From positions 186,001 to 250,000 of the forward strand of contig NZ_ABVL01000003.1 of assembly GCF_000173075.1 (NCBI RefSeq): a DNA stretch of 64,000 nucleotides, written 5' to 3'. The DNA is from Chthoniobacter flavus Ellin428 (GTDB taxonomy: Bacteria; Verrucomicrobiota; Verrucomicrobiia; Chthoniobacterales; Chthoniobacteraceae). The translations under genes were made by a program, and so were the position numbers. The notes below the pieces were generated by a model. The model made no database searches. It was not told where the DNA came from and worked only from the letters and a program-made list of their open reading frames with translations. Positions 26,644 to 35,718 of the stretch are shown here, piece by piece; positions within the stretch are counted from its first letter, which is position 1, and each line of letters opens with the position of its first letter.

Positions 26644-28166
26644 GGTCGCATTGCGCGGCTATCAGGTCGCGGCACACGAAGCGATCCAGCGCGGCTTCGC
26701 GGAGCATCAGCGTCAGTTGCTGGTGCTCCCGACCGGCGGCGGCAAGACCGTCGTGCTCGCACATCTTGCGGCTACGCATCAACCGCGGCGGACGCTCGTG
26801 CTCGCGCACCGCGAGGAACTCATCACGCAGGCCGTGGACAAAATCCGCGCCGTCACCGGACTGATTCCCGAGGTTGAAATGGCCGACTTCCGCGCCAGCC
26901 TGAACGCTCCGGTCGTCGTGGCCAGTGTGCAAACGCTGGTACGCAGCTCGCGGCGCGAACGCTGGCCCCACGATCATTTCGGCCTTCTGGTCGTGGACGA
27001 AGCCCATCACTCGCTCGCGGACAGCTACCTCAACACGCTCCGCTACTTCGATGAAAACGCTTTCGTGCTCGGCGTCACCGCGACGCCTGATCGTGGCGAC
27101 AAGAAGAATTTGGGTCGCTACTACCAGAACATCCCGTACGAGGTGACACTGCTCGATCTCGTGCAGCAGAATTGGCTCTCTCCCATCCGGGTGAAGACGG
27201 TGCCGCTGGAAATCGACCTGGACGACGTGGGCACGACCGCCGGCGACTACAACGCCCAGGATCTCGGCCATGCCATCGAGCCCTACCTGGAGCGCGTCGC
27301 CGACGTGCTCGCGGAGCACGTGCAACGGAAGATTCTCGTCTTCCTCCCGCTGATCTCGCTCAGTCGCGGCTTCGCCGAGCTCTGCCGCCAACGTGGACTG
27401 CGTGCGGAGCACGTCGATGGCACGAGCGACGACCGGGGCGACATCCTCGCACGCTTTCGCCGCGGCGAAACGCGTGTGCTCACTAACGCCATGTTGCTCA
27501 CCGAGGGCTATGACGAGCCGAGCATTGATTGCGTTGTCTGCCTGCGGCCGACAAAAATCCGCTCGCTCTACAGCCAGATCGTCGGGCGAGGCACTCGGCT
27601 CTATCCGGGCAAGGATCACCTGCTGTTGCTCGACTTTTTGTGGATGAGCGAGGAGCACGTGCTGATGAAGCCGGCGAACCTCATCGCCGCCGACGCCGAG
27701 GAAGCAAACGCCATCACCGAGGCGCTCGGCTTTGGCGGCGATCTCGAGGAAGCGAAGGGCAAAGCCGACGCCGACCCGTGCGGCCACGCTGCGCCAGCGC
27801 CTCCGCCAGAATGCAAAGCGCAACGCGCGGACATTCGACGCGCTGGAGTTCGCCCTGTCGCTGGGCGACGTGGACCTGGCCGACTTTGTGCCGACGATGC
27901 CCTGGCATGGCGACCCGGCCACGAGCCGACAGCGCGAGATTTTGGGCAAGTTCGGCGTTGATCCCGGCACGCTTACCTGTAAAGGCCAGGCAGCGGCGCT
28001 GCTGGACAAGCTCTTCCTCCGCCGCGACCTCGGCCTCGCCAGCGCCCGCCAGGTGCTCTGGTTGCGGAAGCTCGGCCATCCGAAACCGGAACTCGCCACC
28101 TTTGACGAAGCGAAGCAATTCCTCGATGCGAAGTGGAGCAAACCCGCCGTGCCGGCCCAGCCATGA
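26624..28166 (+). pseudogene. SF2 DEAD/DEAH-type helicase, one-base frameshift near the C-terminus
   Basis: The start is the ATG at 26624 (MTTSPSKVALRGYQ). Helicase motifs are VLPTGGGKTVV (I), VVDEAHHS (II, DEAH), GVTATPDRGD (III) and QIVGRGTRLYPG (VI). This is the usual phage DNA helicase of the RecQ/UvrB-like SF2 group. Near 27775 the frame shifts by one base. The true continuation is ATLRQRLRQNAKRNARTFDA in another frame, ending at 28166. Both helicase lobes are intact without the last 130 residues, so partial function is possible. Repaired length is about 514 residues. Confidence 0.85.
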
Positions 28167-28366
28167 GCCGCCTACTATTCAACGAGTTGGAGGCGAGGCT
28201 GTCGCGCGTCCACACGATCCTCACGGAGCTTCTATTGAACGAGCAGTGCCTACCCACAGATGCGTCAGACCTTGCCGATGAAGCCGAGGAACTGACGAAC
28301 GAGGCAAGGGATATCCTTCATCAAGGGTATGCCTACTTCGACTCACAGCTCGGAGACCGCTTATGA
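28163..28366 (+). CDS. Small phage protein, unknown
   Basis: This 67-residue acidic helical protein begins MSRLLFNELEARLSRVHTIL. It overlaps the helicase stop by ATGA and the primase start by ATGA, which supports it as a real gene. No family is recognised. Confidence 0.65.
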   Translation: MSRLLFNELEARLSRVHTILTELLLNEQCLPTDASDLADEAEELTNEARDILHQGYAYFDSQLGDRL

Positions 28367-30394
28367 GCTTCCGATACCACTCGCGCCCGCCCCTACCGCC
28401 ACGCACGCTCGATTATCTCGCGCGTGGGGCGGCCGAGGGGCAGCGCAACGCCGAGTTGTTCGACGCTGCGTGCCAGTTCCGCGATGCGGGTTTCCGCGCC
28501 GAGGAAGCCGAGCAGCAATTGCTCGCCCGCGCCACGCTCGATGGCTTGAGCGAAGCCGAAGCGCGCTCGGCGATCCGTTCCGCCTTTACCCACGGTGCCC
28601 GCGAGCCGGCGGTGGGTCATGCGGCTGAACCTGGGGCCTTGCCGCCGCCGAAACGCGTGTCCGCGGTACAGCCGCCAAAAGCGCCACTAGCGCCGGTGTC
28701 GCTGCCTTCGCCCATTGAGGGTGGATTCACCAAACTGCTCGACGCTTGCTTTGCCGCCGAGGAGTTCGTCGCCATCGCCCCGGCGCGCGAAGACGAGGCT
28801 GGAGACGTCGTGCCGACGCGCGGCGTGACGATGACACGGGAGGAATGGAAACAGCGCATCGTCGCGCGAGGCGGTATCGAGAAGTGTTTCAGTACGACGC
28901 TCGGATTGTTCGTGCGCATCAATCCGATGGCGAAAAACGGAGCGAAGAACGAGCACGTTACGTCCTTCCGGCACGCGCTCGTCGAGTTTGACCGCGACGA
29001 TGGCGGCACGCAGATCCCGAAGGAACAGCAACACGCCGCCATTCTCGCTAGCGGGCTGCCGGTCTCGGCCGTCATCGACTCCGGCAACAAGTCGCTCCAC
29101 GCCTGGGTGCGCGTGGACGCGCCCGATGCGGCGGAGTACCGGCGGCGCGTGGACATCATCTGGGATTGGTTTGAAGGACGCTGCCTCGATCGCCAAAACA
29201 AGAATCCATCACGGCTGTCCCGCTGTCCCGAGGGCCGACGCACCGTGGAGGGCGAGGTCCGCATGCAGCAACTCCTCGCCCTCCATGTCGGCGCGAAATC
29301 GTGGTCCGAATGGGAAGCAGCGCATGCGGCCGATGGTCTGCCGAAGATCATTGGCGGCGCGGAGTTCATGGCCGTGCCGAAGCCGGAACCGCCGCAACTC
29401 ATTACCGGCGTGCTGCATCAGGGCAGCAAGATGATCCTCGGCGGCGCGAGCAAAAGCCGCAAATCATGGACGTTGATCGACATGATGCTCTCCGTGAGCA
29501 CCGGCGTGACGTGGTGGGGTTTTGCCACGCAACGCGGGCGTGTGCTCTACATAAATTTCGAGCTGCCGGATTTCGCCTTCCAGCATCGGTTGCAAGCCAT
29601 CGCCAGGCACAAAGGCATTACCGACTTTACCGGCATCGATCTTTGGAATCTGCGCGGGTTCGCCACCGATTTCTCCGTGCTCATCCCGAAGATTCTGGCC
29701 CGGGTGAAGGATGAGCGATACGCGCTCATCGTCCTCGACCCCGTCTACAAGGGCCTCGGCAAGCGCGACGAGAACAAGGCCGGCGATATCGCATCGCTCT
29801 GCAACGAGATCGAGCAACTCGCCGTTCAATCCGGAGCGGCTGTTGTCTTCGGTGCGCACTACTCCAAGGGCAACCAGGCGGGCAAAGATGCCATCGACCG
29901 TATCGGCGGCAGCGGCGTTTTCGCGCGCGATCCCGACGTGATCCTGACTATGACGCCGCACGAGGATGACAATGCCTACGTCGTGGATCTGACGCTGCGG
30001 GCCTTGCCGCAGGTCCCATCCTTCGTTGTGCGGTGGGCTGGCTGCATCTTCCAACGTGACCAGCACGCGGACGCCACGCGGGGTGAAGACCATCGCCAAA
30101 CCTGGCGGCAAAAAGAAACCCGAGCCGCAGGCCCATTACCGGCGCGGCAGCCATGCCGACCGCTATGGCGCCATGTTCGAGCAAATGCCGCCAATGGCGA
30201 ACCACGCGGAGATGGAGCACAGCGATGTGCTTCACCATATCCTGCGCACCATCGAGGCCTCCGGCGAGAGCTGCACGCCGGTCAAAGCCAAGAACGTCTT
30301 CGACAGTCTGCGCCACAAGAGCTGCGGCATTATGGTCTTTGAAATGCCGTGCTGGCGGGGTCGCAAATACCGCCCGGAAGGAGGCGCGCAATGA
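28363..30394 (+). pseudogene. Phage primase-helicase (AEP-like plus RepA-like ATPase), one-base frameshift
   Basis: The N-terminal part (about 150-320) has primase-polymerase features: RHALVEFDRDD, AVIDSGNKSLHAWVRVDA and NPSRLSRCPEGRR. The C-terminal part (about 345-560) is a RepA/DnaB-type ATPase with GGASKSRKSWTLIDM (Walker A) and LIVLDPVYKGLG. After about residue 565 (near 30055) the frame shifts by one base. The continuation is KTIAKPGGKKKPEPQAHYRR and a C-terminus that reaches the stop at 30394. This is the core replication enzyme of the element. The two enzymatic domains lie before the lesion. Confidence 0.82.
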
Positions 30395-30615
30395 GCGCGT
30401 TTTCCGTCGTAAGTCGTTCCAGGGAGCTTTTCCCTGGCATTCCCCAGGGGAAACTTTCCCTGAGTTTCCCTTGGGGAATTCCCTATTTATTCTCTTACGA
30501 GAATAAAGCGCGAAACCGCTTCCACGGTCTTCGCGCGCGCCATCGCGCTCACTTGGAGTTCGCGCGAGCGCAAGTGGTGTCCGCCAGATCGCCAAACGGA
30601 GTCGTCAACCCATGA
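30391..30615 (+). CDS. Small ORF spanning the TTCCC repeat cluster
   Basis: This 74-residue frame begins MSAFSVVSRSRELFPGIPQG. It overlaps the previous stop by ATGA and its own stop overlaps the next ATG in the same way, which argues for translation. Its codons, however, run through a cluster of TTCCC/GGGAA repeats and a hairpin, so the peptide may be secondary to the DNA structure. No family is recognised. Confidence 0.4.
   Translation: MSAFSVVSRSRELFPGIPQGKLSLSFPWGIPYLFSYENKARNRFHGLRARHRAHLEFARAQVVSARSPNGVVNP
30417..30505. repeat. TTCCC/GGGGAA palindrome cluster plus hairpin, replication-origin candidate
   Basis: The segment holds repeated TTCCC or GGGGAA units. These include the palindrome TTCCCCAGGGGAA (30440-30452) and its near copy TTCCCTTGGGGAA (30466-30478). 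An AT-rich perfect hairpin follows: TTATTCTC (30486-30493), loop TTAC, GAGAATAA (30498-30505). Local GC is well below the surroundings. Iterated motifs plus an AT-rich stem just after the primase-helicase gene are what a phage origin usually looks like. Confidence 0.5.
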
Positions 30616-31181
30616 GCTACCAAGCCGACGACTACTCCAAAAAGCAGACGATCAAGGACGCCTCCTACGCCCGCGACTACAAGGCCTGGCTTGCCACGCT
30701 CACGCCCGAGGAACGCTGGCGTGTGGCGGAGCTGGGCCTCGACGCCCCGCTGCTGCCCAAGGACGGCGGTGGCTTCCTCGACAAGGATGCTGCGGATTCG
30801 CCAATGGCCTCCGAGGCACCCGCGCCGATCCCCGAGGACGCGCCGCCGGAAGCCACTGCCGGGATTCTCGGGACCGAGGACGTCTGGGACGTTCTCCGCC
30901 GACTGGTTGGCCAGTTATTGGCCGAACGCAACGCGCGCCTCAGTCTCGAATGCCTCGCGCTGGTCAGCGGGCTTTCTTTTCTGGGCGACTCGATGACCGC
31001 AGTAGCCCGGCGCCACGGCGTCACCCGCGCGGCGGTCTCAAAACGCTGCGTCGAACTGACCGAACATCTCAATCTCCTGCCTTCGCGCGCCATGCGCTCT
31101 TTGACAGCCCGCCGCGCCTATCGCGCGGCCCAGGTTTCCACCCGCACCCACTATGAACGATTTGGCCATCATCACTCCTAA
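30612..31181 (+). CDS. Phage protein with HTH-like C-terminus
   Basis: This 189-residue protein begins MSYQADDYSKKQTIKDASYA. Residues about 95-165 include SLECLALVSGLSFLGDSMTA, VARRHGVTRAAVSKRCVELT, which reads as a helix-turn-helix of the sigma/LuxR kind (ARRHGVTRAAVSKRC). It may regulate transcription or help replication initiate next to the repeat cluster. No named family. Confidence 0.6.
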   Translation: MSYQADDYSKKQTIKDASYARDYKAWLATLTPEERWRVAELGLDAPLLPKDGGGFLDKDAADSPMASEAPAPIPEDAPPEATAGILGTEDVWDVLRRLVGQLLAERNARLSLECLALVSGLSFLGDSMTAVARRHGVTRAAVSKRCVELTEHLNLLPSRAMRSLTARRAYRAAQVSTRTHYERFGHHHS

Positions 31182-31818
31182 AGTCAGGATCACACCGCTG
31201 GGCCTCGATGTTCTAGAGGACCTCACGTTCGAGGAATGGAGTGAACTCGCTCCTCACCTCGGCCAGGCCGCCCGCTCCATCTCCTTCGTGATCGGCGACT
31301 GGCTGATCTATGGCGACCGCTTTGCCGTCCAGTTCCCGCTTCCCGGTTTCACCGAGAAACTGCCCCGGACGGAACCCGAGCGCTATGAGAAGGCGATGGT
31401 CAATACCACCCTGGATCGGGTCACGCTGCGCAACTACGCTTACGTCGCCCGGAATGTTGGAAAGTCGTGCCGAAACGACTTCCTCTCGTTTGACCACCAC
31501 CGCGCTCTTGCGTCGCTGGATGAGACCAGTCAGCGGCACTGGATTGCCACCGCTTTGGCCGAGATCGACGCCGGACGGCGCATGACCGTTCGCCGTTTCC
31601 GGCGCTCCATCGAGGCCGGGCGCGTCCTCGGTGTGGAGGAACTCTACACCGATACCGGCGACACGGGTCTAACCAATCACATTCCGTTCGTGAACGGTTT
31701 GGTAGGTTGGTGGGCGCGGATGCGCAAGGCCGGATGGCTCCGGACCGCGACCGCCGAAAAGCGCGCTGCACTCAAACGCGATCTTCAGCCAGTGGCCGAC
31801 ATCATTTCCGAACTATGA
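31153..31818 (+). CDS. Conserved phage protein, unknown function
   Basis: This 221-residue protein begins MNDLAIITPKVRITPLGLDV. The segment WSELAPHLGQAARSISFVIG, DWLIYGDRF, then TLRNYAYVARNVGKSCR and LSFDHHRALASL is a pattern seen in many temperate phage early regions. I do not know a biochemical role. It overlaps the preceding gene by 29 bases and the next start by ATGA. Confidence 0.65.
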   Translation: MNDLAIITPKVRITPLGLDVLEDLTFEEWSELAPHLGQAARSISFVIGDWLIYGDRFAVQFPLPGFTEKLPRTEPERYEKAMVNTTLDRVTLRNYAYVARNVGKSCRNDFLSFDHHRALASLDETSQRHWIATALAEIDAGRRMTVRRFRRSIEAGRVLGVEELYTDTGDTGLTNHIPFVNGLVGWWARMRKAGWLRTATAEKRAALKRDLQPVADIISEL

Positions 31819-32063
31819 TCACCGACATCCAAGACCTCGAACAACAGAAAGCCCTCGACCACATCCGCGAACTGATGACCGCCCACTGGCGCGAAGCGCA
31901 GGACGCACAGGACGACGACGGCAAATTCGGTATCGCCTTCAAGGCTACTTTCGACCACGGGGCATCGCCGACAAAGTTGAAGGTGACCTGCCGCATTGCC
32001 AAGACGATCAGCGACGAAATCGAGAGTGAGGTCGAAGATCCACGGCAGCCGAAGCTGTTGTGA
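31815..32063 (+). CDS. Small phage protein, unknown
   Basis: This 82-residue protein begins MITDIQDLEQQKALDHIREL at the ATG at 31815, overlapping the previous stop by ATGA. The second half (KATFDHGASPTKLKVTCRIA) looks like a short beta sheet. It resembles small phage early proteins without a known role. Confidence 0.6.
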   Translation: MITDIQDLEQQKALDHIRELMTAHWREAQDAQDDDGKFGIAFKATFDHGASPTKLKVTCRIAKTISDEIESEVEDPRQPKLL

Positions 32064-32151
32064 CGAGCAAAACGGCCGTACCAAGCGTCAGCAATATGAA
32101 AAGTGCTATCCCGGACGGCTTTTGAGACAAAAGCGTTCTCCACCCCAAAGT

Positions 32152-32388
32152 ATGTCTGATTTCGATTCATCGCAGCGACCGCCACCGTCCCCGCCGATTG
32201 CCTCAGAAAAGGTCTCTATCGAGCGAAAAATCTTTTTCCTCGACCTGAAAGAGAATCAAAGAGGGCGCTTCCTCAAAATCACTGAGGATGTCGGCGGGCG
32301 GCGTGATACGATCATGCTACCAGCGGAAGCTTTTAAGGAATTCGTCGAGGCGTTGGAGCGACTGATCGATTTTGAGGCAAAGCTTTAG
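32152..32388 (+). CDS. PUR-alpha-like ssDNA/RNA-binding protein
   Basis: This 78-residue protein starts at the ATG at 32152. After a Pro-rich lead it has ERKIFFLDLKENQRGRFLKI, TEDVGGRRDTIMLPAEAFKE and FVEALERL, which matches one PUR repeat (DUF3276/PurA type). PUR repeats bind single-stranded nucleic acid and usually act as dimers. They are common in Bacteroidota, Spirochaetota and Verrucomicrobiota, and this gene is one of the clues to the host group. In the phage module it may serve as a second ssDNA-binding factor. Confidence 0.8.
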   Translation: MSDFDSSQRPPPSPPIASEKVSIERKIFFLDLKENQRGRFLKITEDVGGRRDTIMLPAEAFKEFVEALERLIDFEAKL

Positions 32389-32447
32389 AAGGCGATCCGG
32401 GCGGCTCTCGAAGGTAACTGCCTTTATTTTGACAGCCGCCAGGGAGC

Positions 32448-32807
32448 GTGAAGCTCCTACGTCATCGAGACGCCATTCCGCCGTCCCGGCTCGAACGGAA
32501 GTTCTTCCTCTTCTGGCAATCGCTGGGCGGCCCCGATCTAAAACGCGAGTTCCGATTCCACCAGACGCGCAAATGGCGCGCGGATTTCGCCCACATCGAG
32601 AGCCGCACCCTCATCGAGATCGAGGGCGGCATCTACATCCAGGGCCGACATAACCGTCCGCAGGGCTTCGCTGCGGACGCCGAGAAGTATCTCGAAGCGG
32701 CCCTCGACGGCTGGTGCGTTCTTCGCCTGACCGAGCTTCAGATCACCGCTTCCACCGTTGAGCGGATCATCGCGCTCATCCAAACGGCAGGTGTAAAGTC
32801 GGTGTAA
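32448..32807 (+). CDS. Vsr/DUF559-like endonuclease
   Basis: This 119-residue protein has a GTG start. The core is KWRADFAHIESRTLIEIEGG, then GRHNRPQGFAADAEKYLEAA and GWCVLRLTELQI. This is the DUF559/Vsr fold with D-x(n)-E-x-E catalytic residues. Such single-domain nucleases are frequent in phages and may resolve branched DNA or nick it. It is the last phage gene before the terminator and the biosynthetic cluster. Confidence 0.8.
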   Translation: MKLLRHRDAIPPSRLERKFFLFWQSLGGPDLKREFRFHQTRKWRADFAHIESRTLIEIEGGIYIQGRHNRPQGFAADAEKYLEAALDGWCVLRLTELQITASTVERIIALIQTAGVKSV

Positions 32808-32833
32808 AGTCAGAGCCCAACTTTACACCTTTT
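32801..32833 (+). terminator. Intrinsic terminator closing the phage early operon
   Basis: GGTGTAAAGT (32801-32810) pairs with ACTTTACACC (32820-32829) in a perfect 10-bp stem followed by TTTT. A further direct copy of GGTGTAAAGT at 32790-32799 could form an alternative stem. It separates the phage genes from the cluster starting at 33101. The 267 bases between them hold no gene I can support. Confidence 0.65.
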
Positions 32834-33100
32834 GGAGGCTCGTTTTGGCCACGTTTCCGGCCAGATATATCCGGTATAAACGGCTCATCAAAAGCACTTT
32901 GTAATCGCGTTTTCAGTGCGTAGCAGGCCGATTTTGCGACGACAAAAAGTGGAAGGTTCAAAAACACTTCCTCATAGGATTTGAGTGATGGTCGCCTCAC
33001 CCAAGTGCCAGAACGAACTCGGGAATAGATTTCCTCCTCACCGCAGTCGTAAACGGAAAATCGCCTCGCCGTCTGCTGAGTTTCCGCCAAAGTAGGGGAA

Positions 33101-34273
33101 ATGTCACAGGCGGATTCTATTGGAGCCTTAACACTCAACCTGCTGGGACGCAAGTTTCGGCAGGGGCGGCCACTATTTGCTCCCCCGGCTCAGTCGGTGC
33201 GCAGTTATGGGGCCGCGTACGCCGAAATCTGGTTCCCATCTGGGGGATGCCACTTCGACGCGAAGGGCGAATGCACAATGTGCAATTATGGGCGTTCGAG
33301 GAAGGTCAGCGCCGCGACGATGATTGAGGCGGTACGGGCGGGACTCGCCAGTCTGCCAATAATCCCAAAAACTTTATGGGTGAGTGCGTTCAATGTCTTG
33401 GACGATCGCGAAGTCTCCCCGGAAGCGCGCCGCGGTATTTTTGCCGTGCTCGAAACTACGCCGGTGGAGCGTGTGTTGCTCGAGACGCATCCGTTGAGTG
33501 TAACCACAGAGAAGATCCAAGAATTGCAGGCTTTAATTCCTGGAAAATCCCTCGGCATCGAACTTGGGATTGAAACGATGGCAGATTTCGCGCGCAAGTG
33601 GTGTATAAACAAGCAACTTACGAAACAAGAGATTCGGCACGCGATCGCGACCATCCAGGCGGCGGGCGCAATTCCCTATGTAAATCTTTTAATCGGCACG
33701 CCTTTCCTCTCGGCGGCCGAATGCCTCCGCGAGACTCGGGCTTCCATTGAGGCCCTGTTGGCGCTCGGCGTCCGCGACATCTGTCTTTTTCCCACCCATG
33801 TCAAAGAATTCACAGTCGTCGAGCAACTTGCCCGCCTCAACCTTTACCAACCACTTCCGCTGTGGGCACTGGTAGAGTTGCTCGTAAGCGTGCCTCCCGA
33901 GACCAGATGTAGTCTTTACTACGCTTGGGTGACCGATGTCGACCATCCCGGAAAGCCGGTCTCCATCCCCCCGCGCACAGGAGCCGAGGTCTACGCCGAC
34001 GTCGTCTCTTTGCTTTATGCGTACTTGGCGACGCGTGACGACGAGCAGATCGCGAGACTCGCTGCTTTACGAACGCCGTGCCGTGATGAGTTTTGCACCC
34101 GCCTCGCGCAGAAGCCCGCTTCGCCGCTGCCGCAACGCATTCTGGAAGGGGTCGAGGCACTTTGCGGAAGTGCCTTGCCTGGTCACTTCGAACGCTACAA
34201 GCAGGAAATCATTCAGGAAATTACGAATGACTGGGAAATCGCGTGCCAAGAAACGCACCATCAACTATGTTAA
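33101..34273 (+). CDS. Radical SAM enzyme 1 (Elp3/RaSEA-like CX7CX2C class)
   Basis: This 390-residue protein has a [4Fe-4S] motif of the spacing C-x7-C-x2-C (GCHFDAKGECTMCNYG) within the first 65 residues. SAM-binding elements follow: VLLETHPLS, IELGIETM and LLIGTPFLSAAE. The TMCNYG form resembles Elp3 and archaeal RaSEA-type enzymes rather than the classical CX3CX2C family. AGGGG lies just before the ATG. It opens the biosynthetic cluster. A second enzyme of the same class lies at 41.7 kb, so the pathway probably uses two related radical steps. Confidence 0.88.
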   Translation: MSQADSIGALTLNLLGRKFRQGRPLFAPPAQSVRSYGAAYAEIWFPSGGCHFDAKGECTMCNYGRSRKVSAATMIEAVRAGLASLPIIPKTLWVSAFNVLDDREVSPEARRGIFAVLETTPVERVLLETHPLSVTTEKIQELQALIPGKSLGIELGIETMADFARKWCINKQLTKQEIRHAIATIQAAGAIPYVNLLIGTPFLSAAECLRETRASIEALLALGVRDICLFPTHVKEFTVVEQLARLNLYQPLPLWALVELLVSVPPETRCSLYYAWVTDVDHPGKPVSIPPRTGAEVYADVVSLLYAYLATRDDEQIARLAALRTPCRDEFCTRLAQKPASPLPQRILEGVEALCGSALPGHFERYKQEIIQEITNDWEIACQETHHQLC

Positions 34274-34713
34274 CAATGCGCTCAGCCGCCGAACACGAGG
34301 TTCCGACACTGCATCGGCTCGGTCTGTCGAGCTTTCAAAATCGGGATCGTTTCGATTGGGGTTGGACTGAGGAGTATTTGCAGTACCTGCTGAGCACTTC
34401 AAGCGGGTTCCTCCACGTGGCGGAGGTTGCCGGAGAACCGCAGATCGTTGGTTTGCATTGCGGTGTCTGGAACTACCCGGAATGCCGGGAGGACCAGTGC
34501 CGCTTTTATTGGCTGTACATCGACAGCCGATTTCGCCGGCGCGGAATCGGAACACAGTTGATTCAGTATTCGCTAGCGCGCGCCGCAGAAAGAGGCAAGC
34601 GGAGCGCCATCGTGGGAATATGGGGTTCGGATGAGCCGGCGAGGCAGGTCGTTGAGCACCTCGGTTTTCAGCAAGTGGAAACGTTGAATCTGATGCGTCT
34701 CACGCTGGATTAA
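34267..34713 (+). CDS. GNAT-family N-acetyltransferase 1
   Basis: This 148-residue GNAT protein has the acetyl-CoA loop RFRRRGIGTQLIQYSLARAA and the C-terminal pattern SDEPARQVVEHLGFQQVETL. The start may be 34267 (overlapping the radical SAM stop) or 34276. It may acylate a pathway intermediate or inactivate the product as self-protection. The sequence does not tell which. Confidence 0.82.
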   Translation: MLTMRSAAEHEVPTLHRLGLSSFQNRDRFDWGWTEEYLQYLLSTSSGFLHVAEVAGEPQIVGLHCGVWNYPECREDQCRFYWLYIDSRFRRRGIGTQLIQYSLARAAERGKRSAIVGIWGSDEPARQVVEHLGFQQVETLNLMRLTLD

Positions 34714-34761
34714 ACGAGTTGGAGACAATAGGCTGCTTGTCTTCCACCAATCTTTTCCCAA

Positions 34762-35718
34762 GTGAGTTCTACATCCGGCCCATCCCCAATTTTGATCGCG
34801 GAAACCCCGCTGCACGCCGCGGAAAATTATCACCCGCCGGGAAACTTGTTTGTGAAGCTCGAGGGCGAGCAGCCTACGGGCAGCATCAAGCATCGTGCGG
34901 CAGTTTTCATGCTAGAAGCAACTCGCCGCGAACTGCAAGATGCCAAACTGGAGCTCATCGAGTCGACCTCTGGCAATCTCGGTGTTGCGCTCGGCTCGCT
35001 TGCACCTCATTACGGATACGAACTTCTCTGCATTGTGGACCAGTTGATTCCGTCCTCGAAACTCGATAGGCTGCAGCGGGTCGCAAAAATTCAGAGTGTT
35101 CCGGCGACCGGTCATTCCGATGCGCGTGCCGCCCGTATTGCTTTGGCGGAGGAGCTAAGCCATCGCCCGGGCTATTTTTGGGTCAACCAGTATGCCAGCG
35201 AATCCAACCGGCGCGCGCATCTCGAATCGACCGGGCCAGAGCTCTCGCGTCAGGTCGGAGCTTCATTGAGGTGGCTCGTCTGTTCCATCGGCTCGGGCGG
35301 CACGGCCTGCGGTTTGGCCGCTTGGTTCGCTCGCCAGAATCCCGCCGTCTCCGTGGTTGCCGTGGAACCTTGGGGGTCCACCATTTTCGGAACGCACGCG
35401 GCACCTTACCTCTCCGTCGGAGCGGGCTTGCACGAACCGAGCGCCATCGTGAAGCGGTGGGGCAGTCCGCTGGCAGCTCATGCGCAGGTACCGGATTCTG
35501 CGGCCATCTCCGAGGTTAAGCGTTTCCAGGAACTCGAAGGAATCGCCCTTGGCATTACCTCCGGCGCTTGTCTAGCCATCGCCCGGCAGCTGGCCGCTTC
35601 GCACCCGGGGGACATGGTCGTCGCGCTCTCGGCCGATTACGGAACGGCTTATCGCGATATCATCGACGCCGGCCAAATCATCGACCGCTATCCCTTCCCC
35701 ATAAACTCACTCAAATAG
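34762..35718 (+). CDS. PLP-dependent SbnA/cysteine synthase-like enzyme
   Basis: This 318-residue fold-type II PLP enzyme has a GTG start. The PLP lysine is in TGSIKHRAAV, the substrate loop is ESTSGNLGVALG, and the phosphate loop is SIGSGGTACGLA. Relatives make cysteine or, like SbnA, join O-phosphoserine and glutamate on the way to 2,3-diaminopropionate. No SbnB-like partner is present, so the exact product is open. It probably supplies a beta-substituted alanine precursor. The stop overlaps the UvrA-like GTG start (TAGTG). Confidence 0.82.
   Translation: MSSTSGPSPILIAETPLHAAENYHPPGNLFVKLEGEQPTGSIKHRAAVFMLEATRRELQDAKLELIESTSGNLGVALGSLAPHYGYELLCIVDQLIPSSKLDRLQRVAKIQSVPATGHSDARAARIALAEELSHRPGYFWVNQYASESNRRAHLESTGPELSRQVGASLRWLVCSIGSGGTACGLAAWFARQNPAVSVVAVEPWGSTIFGTHAAPYLSVGAGLHEPSAIVKRWGSPLAAHAQVPDSAAISEVKRFQELEGIALGITSGACLAIARQLAASHPGDMVVALSADYGTAYRDIIDAGQIIDRYPFPINSLK

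Noticed and set aside
26519-28141. 540-residue open frame on the minus strand opposite the helicase
   Set aside because: It mirrors the helicase reading frame, has no domain, and is low-complexity His/Arg/Asp text typical of antisense frames in GC-rich DNA.
32776-33153. 125-residue minus-strand frame before the biosynthetic cluster
   Set aside because: It spans the terminator and the radical SAM start and has no motif or SD, so it is probably not translated.
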